Assembly (NCBI RefSeq): GCF_950066645.1
Contig: NZ_CATMFB010000002.1
Span: 310,001-374,000 of the forward strand
Reading direction: 5' to 3'
Origin: an uncultured Thalassolituus sp.
Lineage (GTDB): Bacteria; Pseudomonadota; Gammaproteobacteria; Pseudomonadales; Oceanobacteraceae
Length of the DNA stretch: 64,000 bases
The translations under genes were made by a program, and so were the position numbers. Below, one piece after another: positions 54,452-64,000 of the stretch (position 1 is its first letter; each line of letters opens with the position of its first letter). Under the pieces are notes generated by a model. The model ran no database searches, was not told the origin of the DNA, and saw only the letters and a list, made by a program, of their open reading frames with translations.

Positions 54452-55546
54452 ATGAAACCTATGCTCCCCGAGGGTCTCGAACGGACCCTGATTACTCCCT
54501 TTCTGGTCATGTTCAGTCCTCTGACTGAGGCTGACAAAAGCGAACTCGGCAGGCTCTGCCGGGAGAATCACGATTATTTTATGGATCAGGTGAACCAGCA
54601 TGGGGGGATTCTCTTCCGTGGTTTTACCGCCCCGGGCTCTGATGAGTTCGATCTCTTCGTAAACGAACAACTGCAGCTGGCTCCCTGGAATTCATTTAAC
54701 AGCAAAGGCACCCCCACCTTTGTGGCGAACTGGCTACGCAAGTGGTCGGAAAAGATTCTGGGGGCTGGCGACTACCGTCGCTATCTTGGCAAATCTACCG
54801 TGCGTCTCGGACCTGTCGAAAACTCCATTCAGGGGCCTCATGTCGAGGGAGGTGGCCTGCCCCAACGTTCCCGTTATCTCGCCCTCTGCTGCCAGCAACC
54901 CGGCGAATATCAGGCAGAAACCGGCATGGCCGATTTTTCTTCGGTGATAGACCGGTTACCGGCTGCCTTACAGGAAAAATTTCTTAAGGGGTGGAATAAA
55001 TACAGCTACACAACCGCACGTCCACTGGGATGGCTCGACAAGCTCATTCTTAACCTCAGTCCGATGGCGGTCGAAGTAAAAGAGGATGGCCACGGTATTC
55101 TCACTGGCAAACTCTGCCCTGCCGCATGCTATGTCCCGGAAACAGACAGCATTGCTGTACAGCCCTGGTCATTTGCCCGCAATGCCAACGGCCAGGTGCA
55201 CAAGGCAGCACAGGAAGTGTTCCATGACAGAGGCGAGATCATCCGTGATTCGACCGCCGATGCACTGAACATGAACTGGGATCTGGTCGATGAAAACGGT
55301 GATTCTCTTGGTTGGAGCGAAGAAGAACAGTACCAGTTCTTCCACACCATATTCAGTGAAGCGCACCTGATGGCATGGCAGAAAGGGGATGTCGCTCTGA
55401 TTGACAACGTCCGCCTGGGTCACTGGCGGATGAATGGCATTCAGGGCAACCGCCAACTGATTCAGGTTCAGGCCAACCCATTTAACGTGCTCGAACATCT
55501 GGTGCACTCCGGCACGGAGAGCGATGCAGAGCCGGCACTGGCATAA
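54452..55546 (+). CDS. TauD/TfdA-type Fe(II)/2-oxoglutarate dioxygenase
   Basis: A 364-residue oxygenase-like protein. The iron ligands appear to be H130 and E132 in GPHVEGGG and H324 in RLGHWRMNG, with the 2-oxoglutarate-binding arginine a few residues later in GNRQLIQ. The HxE form, instead of HxD, is as in clavaminate synthase-like members. Start at ATG 54452 follows AAGGA. It stands alone between two terminators, so no pathway is suggested; substrates of this family range from taurine to amino-acid precursors of natural products. Confidence 0.8.
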   Translation: MKPMLPEGLERTLITPFLVMFSPLTEADKSELGRLCRENHDYFMDQVNQHGGILFRGFTAPGSDEFDLFVNEQLQLAPWNSFNSKGTPTFVANWLRKWSEKILGAGDYRRYLGKSTVRLGPVENSIQGPHVEGGGLPQRSRYLALCCQQPGEYQAETGMADFSSVIDRLPAALQEKFLKGWNKYSYTTARPLGWLDKLILNLSPMAVEVKEDGHGILTGKLCPAACYVPETDSIAVQPWSFARNANGQVHKAAQEVFHDRGEIIRDSTADALNMNWDLVDENGDSLGWSEEEQYQFFHTIFSEAHLMAWQKGDVALIDNVRLGHWRMNGIQGNRQLIQVQANPFNVLEHLVHSGTESDAEPALA

Positions 55547-55565
55547 CCTGTTTCTGCGAGACAAA

Positions 55566-55593
55566 AAAAAGCCGCTCAAGAGAGCGGCTTTTT
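55566..55593. terminator. Bidirectional terminator between the dioxygenase gene and pnp
   Basis: AAAAAGCCGCTC, AAGA loop, GAGCGGCTTTTT: a 12-bp stem including flanking A- and T-runs, ending both convergent genes. Confidence 0.9.
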
Positions 55594-55612
55594 CACGCGT
55601 GTGAGCAATAAC

Positions 55613-57715
55613 TTACTGCTCAACACCCTTCATAGTCAGCTTAACGCGACCTTTTGGATCAACGTCCATCACGTGAACCTTAACCATCTGACCTTCGCTC
55701 AGGAAGTCTGACACGTTTTCAACACGATCTTCGCTGATCTGAGAAATGTGCAGCAGACCATCCTTGCCCGGCAGTACGGTGATGAAAGCACCGAAGTCAA
55801 CGATCTTGCTGACCTTACCTTCGTAAGTTACGCCCACTTCGATATCAGCAGTGATACCTTCGATCATGCTCTTAGCCGCATCAGCGCTGGCTTTGTCAGT
55901 CGCGAAGATTTTGATTTCACCGTCGTCGTTGATATCAACAGAAGCACCAGTCTTCTCAGTGATGTCACGGATGGTTGCACCACCTTTACCAATCACGTCA
56001 CGGATCTTGTCTGAAGCAATCTTCATGGTCGTCATGGTAGGTGCGTTCTCAGACAGCTCTTTACGAGGTTCTGCGATCACTTTGTTCATGTCGTTCAGGA
56101 TGCTCAGACGTGCCGCCTTCGCTTTTTCCAGAGCGATTTCCATGATCTGCTCAGTGATACCTTCGATCTTGATATCCATCTGCAGTGCAGTGATACCTTC
56201 GTCAGTACCCGCTACTTTAAAGTCCATGTCACCCAGGTGATCTTCGTCACCCAGGATGTCGGTCAGTACAGCGAACTGCTCGCCTTCTTTAACCAGACCC
56301 ATAGCGATACCAGCAACTGGTGCCTTGATCGGCACACCCGCGTCCATCAGAGCCAGAGATGCACCACATACAGACGCCATGGAAGACGAACCGTTAGATT
56401 CGGTGATCTCAGATACAACGCGGATGGTGTATGGGAATTCGTCCTGAGTTGGCATCATTGCCTGAACACCACGACGGGCCAGACGACCGTGACCAATCTC
56501 ACGACGACCTGGAGAACCCATACGACCAGCTTCACCTACAGAGAATGGAGGGAAGTTATAGTGGAACAGGAACGGATCAGTCTGGGTACCGTGCAGGAAG
56601 TCGATCATCTGCGCGTCACGGGCAGAACCCAGAGTCGTAGCAACGATCGCCTGAGTTTCACCACGGGTGAAGATCGCAGAACCGTGAGTCGTCTTCAGAA
56701 CACCAGTTTCGATGGTCAGTGGACGTACGGTGTCGTTATCACGACCGTCGATACGTGGCTGGCCTTCGATAACGCGGTTACGAACCACTTCGTACTTCAG
56801 TTCGCCAACCATCTCGGCGATTTCGTCAGCAGTGAAGCCTTCTTCGCCTTCAGCCGCTGCCAGTTTTTCAACCGCTGCCGCTTTAACTTCGTCCAGCTTA
56901 GCGTAACGAGCCATCTTGTCAGAGATGGTGTAGGCTTCGCCGATACCGGCAGCCGCTTCTGCTTTAACAGCGTTGTACAGAGCTTCGTTACGGGCTTCTG
57001 CAGTCCAGTCCCAACGCTCAACACCCAGTTCAGCCGTCCACTCGCTGATCGCAGTGATGGCGCTCTGGAAAGATTTGTGCGCGAACAGAACCGCACCCAG
57101 CATTTCGTCTTCGGTCAGTTCGTCAGCTTCTGATTCAACCATCAGAACCGCGTCTTTAGTACCAGCCACAACCATGTCCAGCAGAGACTCTTCCAGCTGT
57201 GCATCGGTTGGGTTCAGCATGTAGCCGTCTTCGTCAGTGAAACCAACGCGGGCTGCACCGATAGGACCATTGAAAGGCACACCAGACACTGCCAGAGCCG
57301 CAGATACAGCGATCATTGCGCAGATGTCAGGATCAACGCCTTTTTCAGAGGCCATGACCGTAGGGATCACCTGAACTTCGTTCAGGAAGCCTTCCGGGAA
57401 CAGAGGGCGGATAGGGCGGTCGATCAGACGTGAAGTCAGGGTTTCTTTCTCAGAAGGACGACCTTCACGCTTCAGGTAACCACCCGGGATACGGCCAGCG
57501 GCGTACATTTTTTCCTGGTAGTGAACAGACAGCGGGAAGAAATCCTGGCCCGGCTTGGTGCTCTTAGCAGCAACAACCGTTGCCAGTACCTGAGTCTTGC
57601 CGATCGTTGCGAGAACTGCACCATCCGCCTGACGGGCGATACGGCCAGTTTCGAGAGTGACGGTCTGACCGCCGAATTCAAACGTTTTTGTCTTAGCAAC
57701 AGGGATATTGCTCAT
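55613..57715 (-). CDS. pnp: Polynucleotide phosphorylase
   Basis: A 700-residue 3'-to-5' exoribonuclease that degrades RNA with phosphate and forms a trimer, often with RNase E in the degradosome. Two RNase PH-like halves ([25 protein letters not shown] at the start in pieces; [34 protein letters not shown]), then a KH domain ([16 protein letters not shown]) and an S1 domain ([15 protein letters not shown]). The length is normal. It is the last gene of the rimP-to-pnp cluster and is preceded by a long leader hairpin of the type processed by RNase III for autoregulation. Confidence 0.97.
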   Translation of the reverse strand: MSNIPVAKTKTFEFGGQTVTLETGRIARQADGAVLATIGKTQVLATVVAAKSTKPGQDFFPLSVHYQEKMYAAGRIPGGYLKREGRPSEKETLTSRLIDRPIRPLFPEGFLNEVQVIPTVMASEKGVDPDICAMIAVSAALAVSGVPFNGPIGAARVGFTDEDGYMLNPTDAQLEESLLDMVVAGTKDAVLMVESEADELTEDEMLGAVLFAHKSFQSAITAISEWTAELGVERWDWTAEARNEALYNAVKAEAAAGIGEAYTISDKMARYAKLDEVKAAAVEKLAAAEGEEGFTADEIAEMVGELKYEVVRNRVIEGQPRIDGRDNDTVRPLTIETGVLKTTHGSAIFTRGETQAIVATTLGSARDAQMIDFLHGTQTDPFLFHYNFPPFSVGEAGRMGSPGRREIGHGRLARRGVQAMMPTQDEFPYTIRVVSEITESNGSSSMASVCGASLALMDAGVPIKAPVAGIAMGLVKEGEQFAVLTDILGDEDHLGDMDFKVAGTDEGITALQMDIKIEGITEQIMEIALEKAKAARLSILNDMNKVIAEPRKELSENAPTMTTMKIASDKIRDVIGKGGATIRDITEKTGASVDINDDGEIKIFATDKASADAAKSMIEGITADIEVGVTYEGKVSKIVDFGAFITVLPGKDGLLHISQISEDRVENVSDFLSEGQMVKVHVMDVDPKGRVKLTMKGVEQ

Positions 57716-57759
57716 TCAGTCTTTCCTTAATTTTTGTATGAGTTCCCTACGCTACTGCC

Positions 57760-57808
57760 GGTGCTTCTAAACATTTACCCTCGGTGAAGGAAAATGGTTA
57801 GAAGCACC
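57760..57808 (-). promoter_or_regulatory. Long leader hairpin upstream of pnp
   Basis: GGTGCTTCTAA-CATTT (57760-57776) pairs with AAAATGGTTAGAAGCACC (57791-57808), giving about 17 bp with one mismatch and an interior loop. It lies 45 bases before pnp. In Escherichia coli a similar pnp leader hairpin is cut by RNase III and allows PNPase to control its own mRNA; the same is inferred here. Confidence 0.6.
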
Positions 57809-57881
57809 ACCGTGATTTACTTTATACACGGGGTTGGCACCACAGCATTCGCAGGATGTTTGGCAGAGATATGAGAAGTAC

Positions 57882-57910
57882 AAAAAATAAGAGCCGCACT
57901 TGGCGACCCT
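57882..57910 (-). terminator. Partial terminator after rpsO
   Basis: On the - strand, GGGTCGC, CAAGT, GCGGCTC forms a 7-bp stem with two G-U pairs (57892-57910), followed by TTATTTTTTG. It lies 13 bases after rpsO and probably limits read-through into pnp. Confidence 0.65.
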
Positions 57911-57922
57911 TATCTTGCTGTC

Positions 57923-58192
57923 TTAGCGACGCAGACCCAGCTTCTTGATCAGCTCAAGGTAGCGGTTAGCATCTTTGCCTTTCAGGTAGTCCAGCAGCTT
58001 ACGACGCTGGTTAACCATGCGAATCAGACCACGACGTGAGTGGTGATCTTTTTTGTTCGCCTTGAAGTGATCCTGCAGACCATTGATGTTGTAGGTCAGC
58101 AGAGCAACCTGTACTTCAGGGGAACCAGTATCGCCTTCAGCAGTTTGAAACTCTTTTACCAGTTCAGCTTTCTTTTCAGCAGACAGTGCCAT
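57923..58192 (-). CDS. rpsO: Ribosomal protein S15
   Basis: An 89-residue 30S subunit protein that binds 16S rRNA early in assembly. The ATG at 58192 ([15 protein letters not shown]) follows GGAG at eight bases; an upstream in-frame ATG is too close to that site. It has the family core [47 protein letters not shown] and ends [10 protein letters not shown]. In the cluster it lies between truB and pnp, as in many gammaproteobacteria. Confidence 0.98.
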   Translation of the reverse strand: MALSAEKKAELVKEFQTAEGDTGSPEVQVALLTYNINGLQDHFKANKKDHHSRRGLIRMVNQRRKLLDYLKGKDANRYLELIKKLGLRR

Positions 58193-58258
58193 TTTCATAA
58201 CTCCGTTCAATGTGCTTGAGATCACATCACCACCGTGCACATTTACAGTGGCATGCGT

Positions 58259-58275
58259 TGTCACCGACGGTGACA
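58259..58275. promoter_or_regulatory. Palindrome in the rpsO leader
   Basis: TGTCACCG-A-CGGTGACA is a perfect 8-bp inverted repeat around one base, in the 98 bases between truB and rpsO. It is too tight to form an RNA hairpin and more like a protein-binding DNA site, possibly for an rpsO promoter. Confidence 0.35.
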
Positions 58276-58290
58276 GTTGTACCTTCCGGC

Positions 58291-59250
58291 TCAGGACGGC
58301 AGGTTGACCTGCAACAATCTCTGAGAGCGGATAACGCCGTTTTCTATGTAGCCGATGCCAGTAAGAACACGAACGTCAGATTCAACGGCCCATAATTGTA
58401 CAGAAGGACAATCTTCCAGGCCAGTTTTTATTGCCTGCCCCTGCAGCATACGTGCGGCCTCCGAGACCGTCAGTTCTACGACAGGCCAGGACTCCGGAAG
58501 CGCAGTCTCTGCGGGCATCAGCAGCGAATCGAGCGCACCTTTGTCGTCGCCGGATTGTTCCGCGAGTGACTCAAGCCCTTCCAGTGTGTGCGACATACTT
58601 TCGTCGTAAGGGCCTGAGTGAGTGCGATGTAAATCCTGCACAAACGCACCACACCCGAGCGCCTCACCAATGTCTTCAACCAGTGTGCGGATATAGGTCC
58701 CTTTGGAGCAACGCACACTCAGATCCAGGGTCGTGTCCGTGGCGTGATGCAGCGTCAGCTCATGGATCTGAATCACGCGACGCTTTTTCTCAGCCACGGC
58801 GCGCATTTCTTCCTGCGACATGCCCTGACGAGCCAGCTCATACAACGGCTTGCCGTTCATCTTCAACGCTGAGAACATCGGTGGAACCTGCTCAACGTCA
58901 CCACGAAAGTCGTTGAGCACCGCTTCAATGCGATCATCATCAAACACGGGCACAGGCCGCTCTTCAAGCACCTCACCTTCTTTATCGCCGGTGCTGCGTA
59001 CCTGACCAAGAAAGGCCGTGGTACGGTAGCCTTTATCAGAATCGAGCAATAACTGAGAAAACTTAGTGGCCTCCCCCAGACAGATCGGCAGAACACCGCT
59101 GGCCTCCGGGTCGAGGGCGCCGGTATGACCGGCTTTATTGGCATTGAACAGGCGTTTAACGCGTTGCAGTACCTGATTGGAACTGAGTCCTAATGGTTTA
59201 TTCACCACCAGAATACCGGTAATGTCCCGGCCCTTTTTCTTGCGCGCCAT
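58291..59250 (-). CDS. truB: tRNA pseudouridine(55) synthase
   Basis: A 319-residue enzyme that makes pseudouridine 55 in the T loop of tRNA. The catalytic aspartate is D47 in [42 protein letters not shown]-like and the C-terminal PUA-like region are present. It starts one base after the rbfA stop. Confidence 0.97.
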   Translation of the reverse strand: MARKKKGRDITGILVVNKPLGLSSNQVLQRVKRLFNANKAGHTGALDPEASGVLPICLGEATKFSQLLLDSDKGYRTTAFLGQVRSTGDKEGEVLEERPVPVFDDDRIEAVLNDFRGDVEQVPPMFSALKMNGKPLYELARQGMSQEEMRAVAEKKRRVIQIHELTLHHATDTTLDLSVRCSKGTYIRTLVEDIGEALGCGAFVQDLHRTHSGPYDESMSHTLEGLESLAEQSGDDKGALDSLLMPAETALPESWPVVELTVSEAARMLQGQAIKTGLEDCPSVQLWAVESDVRVLTGIGYIENGVIRSQRLLQVNLPS

Positions 59251-59251
59251 G

Positions 59252-59650
59252 TCAGTCCTGTTCGTCGTCCTTATGGCGGGCGTCGTCTTCTGAGCGGGCC
59301 TGTTTGATCAACCCCGTCAGGAAATGACCACGTTCCAGCGACTCGTCATAGTGAAAACGCAGTTGCGGAGTCACACGGGTACGCAGAATTTTGGCAAGTT
59401 CTGAACGCAGGTAGCCTGCTGCTTCATTCAGAATTTTGCTGGCCGTTGCACGGATCTCGGCATCGGTTTCGCCTTTGGCGCCCATTACTGTGAAATAGAT
59501 ATCGGCATAACCCAGGTCTTTCGCGACCTTCACCTGATTAAGCGTCACCATGCCCAGCTTCGGGTTTTTCATTTCAAACTGAATCATCTGCGCGACTTCG
59601 CGCTGAATCTGCTCTCCCAGTCGGGAGGTACGGCTGAAATCTTTTGGCAT
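59252..59650 (-). CDS. rbfA: Ribosome-binding factor A
   Basis: A 132-residue cold-shock ribosome maturation factor acting on the 30S subunit. The KH-like fold is seen in SRTSRLGEQIQREVAQMIQFEMKNP in pieces, LGMVTLNQVKVAKDLGYADIYFTV and LRTRVTPQLRFHYDESLERG. The end is acidic. It is coupled to truB and follows infB after a 70-base gap with a perfect hairpin. Confidence 0.97.
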   Translation of the reverse strand: MPKDFSRTSRLGEQIQREVAQMIQFEMKNPKLGMVTLNQVKVAKDLGYADIYFTVMGAKGETDAEIRATASKILNEAAGYLRSELAKILRTRVTPQLRFHYDESLERGHFLTGLIKQARSEDDARHKDDEQD

Positions 59651-59668
59651 TCTCTTTTCTCCAGAGAC

Positions 59669-59698
59669 ACCAAAGCCCGGATGAGTCCGGGCTTTGGT
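59669..59698. other. Intercistronic hairpin between infB and rbfA
   Basis: ACCAAAGCCCGG (59669-59680), ATGAGT loop, CCGGGCTTTGGT (59687-59698): a perfect 12-bp stem with no T-run after it on the - strand. It could stabilise the infB mRNA end or act as a processing site inside the operon. Confidence 0.55.
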
Positions 59699-59720
59699 TA
59701 TTCAGACTGCTCGGGCTGAA

Positions 59721-62258
59721 TTACAGCGTACGGGCAACTTCTTTCACGTCGAAGACTTCGATCTGATCGCCTGGGCGAACATCCTGATAGTTCTTCACGC
59801 CGATACCACATTCGGTGCTCTGACGAACTTCCTGAACGTCGTCTTTAAAGCGACGCAGAGATTCCAGTTCACCTTCGTAGATCACTACGTTATCGCGCAG
59901 TACACGGATCTTCTTATTACGGTATACCGTACCTTCCGTCACCATACAGCCAGCAATCTGACCGAACTTAGGCGACTTGAAGACATCACGCACTTCAGCG
60001 ATACCAACGATTTCTTCGCGCAGCTCTGGCGCCAGAAGACCGGCCATCGCCTGCTTAACATCGTCGATCAGATCGTAGATTACGCTGTAGTAGCGCATAT
60101 CAACGTCGTTGTTTTCAACTACACGCTTGGCGGCGTTATCCGCACGAACGTTAAAGCCGAATACAACCGCGCTTGCAGCAACCGCGAGAGTCGCATCAGT
60201 TTCGGTGATACCACCAACACCTGAGGCGACCACGTTCACTTTCACTTCGTCAGTTGCCAGCTTCTGCAGCGAAGATACGATCGCTTCCAGAGAGCCACGA
60301 ACGTCGGTCTTAACCACGACATTCAGTGAAGCAACTTCACCTTCAGCCATACCAGCAAAGAGCGCATCCAGTTTCGCAGCCTGCTGGCGCTGCTGGTGCT
60401 GTTCTTTCATTTTGGTTTCACGGAATTCAGCTACTTCACGTGCCTTCTTCTCGTTCTCAACCACCATGAAGTTATCGCCAGCATCCGGTGTACCATTCAG
60501 ACCCAGAATCTCTACCGGAATAGACGGACCTGCAGACTCGGTCTGCTTACCATTTTCGTCCAGCAGTGCACGGGCACGACCCCAGCAGGTACCTGCCAGA
60601 ACCACGTCGCCTTTCTTCAGAGTACCGTTCTGAACCAGCAGCGTTGCCACCGGACCGCGACCTTTATCCAGACGCGATTCAACAACCACACCCTGACCCG
60701 GGCCTACGAAGTGAGCCTTAAGCTCAAGCAGTTCGGCCTGCAGCAGAACAGCTTCGAGCAGTTCATCAATACCCTGACCGGTTTTCGCAGACACTGGGAT
60801 AAACGGAACATCACCGCCCCAGTCTTCCGGAATAACGTCACGCGCTGACAGTTCGTTTTTAACACGATCCGGATCAGCGGTTTCTTTATCCATCTTGTTC
60901 ACGGCAACAACCAGAGGAACACCCGCTGATTTCGCGTGCTGTACGGCTTCTTCCGTCTGTGGCATCACACCATCGTCGGCGGCAACCACCAGGATAACGA
61001 CGTCAGTGGCCTGCGCACCACGGGCACGCATTGCCGTAAAGGCTGCGTGTCCAGGTGTATCCAGGAAGGACACCATGCCACGGTCAGTTTCTACGTGGTA
61101 TGCGCCAATATGCTGGGTAATACCACCGGCTTCGCCAGAAGCAACACGTGAGCTACGGATGTAATCCAGCAGAGACGTTTTACCATGGTCAACGTGACCC
61201 ATAACGGTCACAACCGGAGCACGCGGCTGCTCTTCGCTGCTGTAGCTCACAGATTCGGTCACGTCCTGCTCAAGCTGGTTATCAGCGATCAGTTTCGAAA
61301 CCTTGTGACCCATTTCTTCAACCACAAGCGAGGCAGTGTCCTGATCCAGAGTCTGGTTAATGGTCGCCATGACGCCCATTTTCATCAGCTCTTTAATCAC
61401 TTCACCCGCTTTGACGGCCATCTTCGAAGCAAGGTCACCGACAGTGATTGCTTCTGGCAGTTCAACTTCACGAATCACTGGCGCAGTCGGCTTAGTGAAG
61501 GCGTGATCATTTGACTGACCGCGACCACGTCCGCCTTTGAGCTTGCCACCTTTACCACCACGACGGTGACCACGGTTACGATCGCCGCTGTTATTGTCGT
61601 CATCATCGAAACGACTGTCGCGGGACTCGTGACGCTTAGCAGGCTTAGCCTTTTTACGATGCTCTTCCTGACGCGCCTGAGCTGCTTCTGCTGCCGCACG
61701 TTTCTGAGCAGCATCTTCTTCTGGCTCAGCTGCTTTCGGCTTAGCTTTCGCTGCCGGCTTGTTACGCGGCGCAGCCTCTTTTACTGGCTCAGCAGCAGGC
61801 GCTGCTGCAGTTTCTTCAGCCTGAGGTTCAGCAGCGGTTTTCGCCGCAGCTTCTTCGGCTGCCGCTTTTTCCGCAGCTTCCTGAGCTTTCAGGGCTGCTG
61901 CTTTTTCTTCTGCAAGACGTGCTTCTTCTTCCTGACGTGCTTTTTCAGCAGCCAGATCGACATCTTCACGTTTTACATAAGTACGCTTTTTACGTACTTC
62001 AATATTGACCGCCTTCTTACCACCCTGACCAGTTTTCAGAGTGTGCGTGACCTTGCGGGTCAGCGTAATTTTCTTAGGCTCACCGGTCGCTTCGCCGTGG
62101 CTTTTCTTCAGAAACTGAAGCAGTGACTGCTTCTGTTCGTCTGTCACTTTCTCATCCTCAGCTTTCTGAGGAAGGCCAGCTTCTTTCATCTGAGAGAGAA
62201 GCCGGTCAGTGCTCGTCCCTACCACGTCGGCGAGTTCTTTAACTGTTACATCAGCCAT
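59721..62258 (-). CDS. infB: Translation initiation factor IF-2
   Basis: An 845-residue GTPase that places initiator tRNA on the 30S subunit. The N-terminal part has an IF2-N domain ([21 protein letters not shown]) and a long Ala/Glu/Lys-rich flexible region (about 100-260). The G domain begins near 345 with [15 protein letters not shown], then [19 protein letters not shown]; two beta-barrel domains follow, ending [11 protein letters not shown]. The gene is 26 bases after nusA. Confidence 0.98.
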   Translation of the reverse strand: MADVTVKELADVVGTSTDRLLSQMKEAGLPQKAEDEKVTDEQKQSLLQFLKKSHGEATGEPKKITLTRKVTHTLKTGQGGKKAVNIEVRKKRTYVKREDVDLAAEKARQEEEARLAEEKAAALKAQEAAEKAAAEEAAAKTAAEPQAEETAAAPAAEPVKEAAPRNKPAAKAKPKAAEPEEDAAQKRAAAEAAQARQEEHRKKAKPAKRHESRDSRFDDDDNNSGDRNRGHRRGGKGGKLKGGRGRGQSNDHAFTKPTAPVIREVELPEAITVGDLASKMAVKAGEVIKELMKMGVMATINQTLDQDTASLVVEEMGHKVSKLIADNQLEQDVTESVSYSSEEQPRAPVVTVMGHVDHGKTSLLDYIRSSRVASGEAGGITQHIGAYHVETDRGMVSFLDTPGHAAFTAMRARGAQATDVVILVVAADDGVMPQTEEAVQHAKSAGVPLVVAVNKMDKETADPDRVKNELSARDVIPEDWGGDVPFIPVSAKTGQGIDELLEAVLLQAELLELKAHFVGPGQGVVVESRLDKGRGPVATLLVQNGTLKKGDVVLAGTCWGRARALLDENGKQTESAGPSIPVEILGLNGTPDAGDNFMVVENEKKAREVAEFRETKMKEQHQQRQQAAKLDALFAGMAEGEVASLNVVVKTDVRGSLEAIVSSLQKLATDEVKVNVVASGVGGITETDATLAVAASAVVFGFNVRADNAAKRVVENNDVDMRYYSVIYDLIDDVKQAMAGLLAPELREEIVGIAEVRDVFKSPKFGQIAGCMVTEGTVYRNKKIRVLRDNVVIYEGELESLRRFKDDVQEVRQSTECGIGVKNYQDVRPGDQIEVFDVKEVARTL

Positions 62259-62284
62259 ACGTTTCTCCTATGCCGGGCGAGTAA

Positions 62285-63781
62285 TTAATCGTTGCCTTCA
62301 AACCAAGGCTTACGGGCGGTCATGATAAGCTCACCCGCTTTTTCTTCCGTCATCCCTTCGATATCCAACAGGTCGTCGATGGACTGCTCGGCAAGATCTT
62401 CCATCGTTGCGATACCTTTGCTGGCCAGGACCAGAGCAAGATGCTTATCCATGCCTTCCATGCTCAACAGATCTTCAGCTGGCTCTGCGGCTTCCAGCTT
62501 CTCTTCAGAAGCAATAGCCTGAGTCAGAAGAACGTCTTTCGCACGGTTGCGCAGTTCGCTCACGACATCTTCGTCGAGACCGTCGATCTGCAGCATTTCT
62601 TCCATTGGGACGTAAGCGATTTCTTCCAGAGTCGTGAAGCCTTCTTCTACCAGCAGAGTGGCGAAGTCATCGTCGATATCCAGCGCCTGCATAAAGTGCT
62701 CGATAAAGCCTGCTGCTTCTTCGTTCTGTTTCTCGACCGCTTCTTCCTCGGTCATTACATTGATTTCCCAGCCGGTCAGTTCTGACGCCAGACGAACGTT
62801 CTGTCCGCCACGGCCGATTGCCTGAGCCAGGTTATCAGCAGCCACTGCAACGTCCATCGAGTTGGATTCTTCATCAACGACGATAGAAGCAACATCTGCA
62901 GGAGCCATAGCATTGATCACCAGCTGCGCTGGGTTGTCGTCCCAGAGCACAATATCAATACGCTCGTTACCGCCCAGTTCATTGGTGACAGCCTGAACAC
63001 GCGCGCCGCGCATACCCACACAAGCACCAACAGGGTCGATACGTTTATCGTTGGATTTCACTGCAATTTTTGCGCGTGAACCCGGATCGCGGGCTGCGCC
63101 TTTGATCTCAATAACGTCTTCTGCAATTTCCGGCACTTCGATACGGAAAAGCTCAATCAGCATTTCCGGAATAGTACGGCTCAGCATCAGCTGCGGGCCA
63201 CGATTTTCCGGGCGTACTGCGTGTAGAATGGCGCGGACGCGATCGCCCATACGCATAATTTCACGGCCAATCAGCTGATCTTTAGGCAGCAGTGCTTCAG
63301 CATTATTACCAAGATCAACGATAACGTTGTCACGGGTAACCTTTTTGACGGTGCCGCCAATCAGTTCACCTACGCGGTGCTCATACTGTTCTACGACCTG
63401 AGCACGCTCAGCTTCGCGAACTTTCTGCACAATAATCTGTTTAGCAGCCTGGGCAGCAATACGTCCGAAATCAGGATTTTCAACCTGCACTTCGTAGGTA
63501 TCACCCGGTTGCAGATTGGTGTCGATTTCGTGTGCTTCTTCCAGGGTCAGCTCGTCGCCAAGACCTGGAACCACATCGTTGCTGACAACCAGCCAGGTGC
63601 GGAAAGTTTCGTAATCGCCAGTTTTACGGTCAATATCTACACGGATAATGGCGTTTTCATCTTCGTAACGTTTCTTGGCAGCGGCTGCGAGAGCCGACTC
63701 AATCGCCTGAAAAATAATTTCCCTTGAAACGCCTTTCTCGTTGGAAACCGCTTCCGCGACCAGGAGAATTTCTTTGCTCAT
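62285..63781 (-). CDS. nusA: Transcription termination/antitermination factor NusA
   Basis: A 498-residue RNA polymerase-binding protein with an N-terminal polymerase-binding domain ([21 protein letters not shown]), an S1 domain ([18 protein letters not shown]), two KH domains ([24 protein letters not shown]-like; [18 protein letters not shown]) and two C-terminal acidic repeats (about 365-430 and 440-490), as usual in gammaproteobacteria. It starts 22 bases after rimP. Confidence 0.98.
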   Translation of the reverse strand: MSKEILLVAEAVSNEKGVSREIIFQAIESALAAAAKKRYEDENAIIRVDIDRKTGDYETFRTWLVVSNDVVPGLGDELTLEEAHEIDTNLQPGDTYEVQVENPDFGRIAAQAAKQIIVQKVREAERAQVVEQYEHRVGELIGGTVKKVTRDNVIVDLGNNAEALLPKDQLIGREIMRMGDRVRAILHAVRPENRGPQLMLSRTIPEMLIELFRIEVPEIAEDVIEIKGAARDPGSRAKIAVKSNDKRIDPVGACVGMRGARVQAVTNELGGNERIDIVLWDDNPAQLVINAMAPADVASIVVDEESNSMDVAVAADNLAQAIGRGGQNVRLASELTGWEINVMTEEEAVEKQNEEAAGFIEHFMQALDIDDDFATLLVEEGFTTLEEIAYVPMEEMLQIDGLDEDVVSELRNRAKDVLLTQAIASEEKLEAAEPAEDLLSMEGMDKHLALVLASKGIATMEDLAEQSIDDLLDIEGMTEEKAGELIMTARKPWFEGND

Positions 63782-63803
63782 CTTCTAGCCTCGCTCTGCA
63801 ACC

Positions 63804-64000
63804 TTAATCCTTGAATTGTGGAACTACATTAGCCTTTTCAATCAGCTCAAGAGGAAGAAGATACTCGTTGTCATCGACACGGATGACGACATCTTCCTGT
63901 TCTGTACCAATTAAAAGACCCTTAAATTTACGACGCCCGTCAAACGCCATGCGCAGACGGAGATCGACAATATGCCCCGCGTGCGCGGTAAATTGTTCGA
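63804..64000 (-). CDS. rimP: Ribosome maturation factor RimP, C-terminal part
   Basis: The last 65 residues of a frame that leaves the right edge. Translation gives GHIVDLRLRMAFDGRRKFKG, LLIGTEQEDVVIRV and LIEKANVVPQFKD, the C-terminal SH3-like domain of RimP, which assists 30S assembly. Position immediately before nusA is the standard order. Confidence 0.93.
   Translation of the reverse strand, partial: EQFTAHAGHIVDLRLRMAFDGRRKFKGLLIGTEQEDVVIRVDDNEYLLPLELIEKANVVPQFKD

Noticed and set aside
56237-57133. Open frame of about 300 codons on the + strand inside pnp
   Set aside because: It is antisense to the conserved pnp coding region and its translation has Phe/Thr/Val-rich shadow composition without motifs.

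Overview
The window is a contiguous piece of a gammaproteobacterial chromosome of moderate GC content, most likely from a marine, mildly halophilic member of the Oceanospirillales (Oceanospirillaceae- or Marinobacter-like). Grounds for this are the RNA-metabolism order rimP-nusA-infB-rbfA-truB-rpsO-pnp, the cmoA/cmoB pair, a Na+-pumping oxaloacetate decarboxylase, malate:quinone oxidoreductase, ectoine catabolism genes and a glucosylglycerol locus. The lineage is inferred from gene content, not from a marker-tree. I see no tRNA, rRNA, CRISPR array, prophage or insertion sequence; the window reads as core and niche-adaptation chromosome.

Layout, left to right. 1-5.4 kb (+): end of bioD, a cyclic-nucleotide-binding/rhodanese protein, an orphan TonB-like protein, a CPA1 cation/proton antiporter and an AraC-type regulator. 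5.5-10.1 kb (+): glycine cleavage genes gcvT-gcvH-gcvP, with a hairpin in the gcvT leader and a terminator-like hairpin between gcvH and gcvP. 10.2-12.9 kb (-): a membrane GGDEF-EAL protein. 13.3-14.2 kb (+): bfd and bfr for iron storage, with a Fur-box-like site before bfd. 14.3-15.6 kb (-): a secreted beta-propeller. 16.0-26.4 kb: an osmolyte block in which an ectoine-degradation operon (doeB2-doeD-doeA-doeC, +) converges on a glucosylglycerol locus (phosphorylase, MFS transporter, ggpPS, -). 26.8-32.3 kb: mqo (+), an MgtC-like protein and oadGAB (-). 32.5-38.3 kb: dusC (+) against a 1616-residue lipoprotein (-). 38.5-45.0 kb (-): cmoB, cmoA, a diguanylate cyclase, rmuC, gph and rpe. 45.1-47.7 kb (+): a DUF3530 protein, then a tight pair of a small receptor-tip-like protein and an oxygen-binding di-iron (ODP) MBL-fold protein. 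47.7-55.5 kb: a phosphoketolase-like enzyme (-), a PhzF-family protein and a small protein (+), an unknown membrane-anchored protein (-), a subtilisin-like protease and a TauD-type dioxygenase (+). 55.6-64.0 kb (-): pnp, rpsO, truB, rbfA, infB, nusA and the end of rimP.

How the genes fit together. Mqo makes oxaloacetate, which OadGAB can decarboxylate to pyruvate while exporting Na+; the antiporter and the two compatible-solute systems suit a Na+-rich habitat. The ectoine genes would convert ectoine to N-acetyl-diaminobutyrate, diaminobutyrate, aspartate semialdehyde and aspartate. The ggpPS protein would make glucosylglycerol in one fused enzyme and the neighbouring GH13_18 phosphorylase would recover glucose 1-phosphate from it. 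Two c-di-GMP proteins and a possible cytoplasmic oxygen-sensing pair point to environmental sensing.

The observation I consider most likely to be new is the pair at 46.4-47.7 kb: a 202-residue soluble protein carrying two degenerate copies of the chemoreceptor signalling tip, overlapping a gene for an ODP-type di-iron protein. All functional assignments rest on reading motifs; no database search was run.
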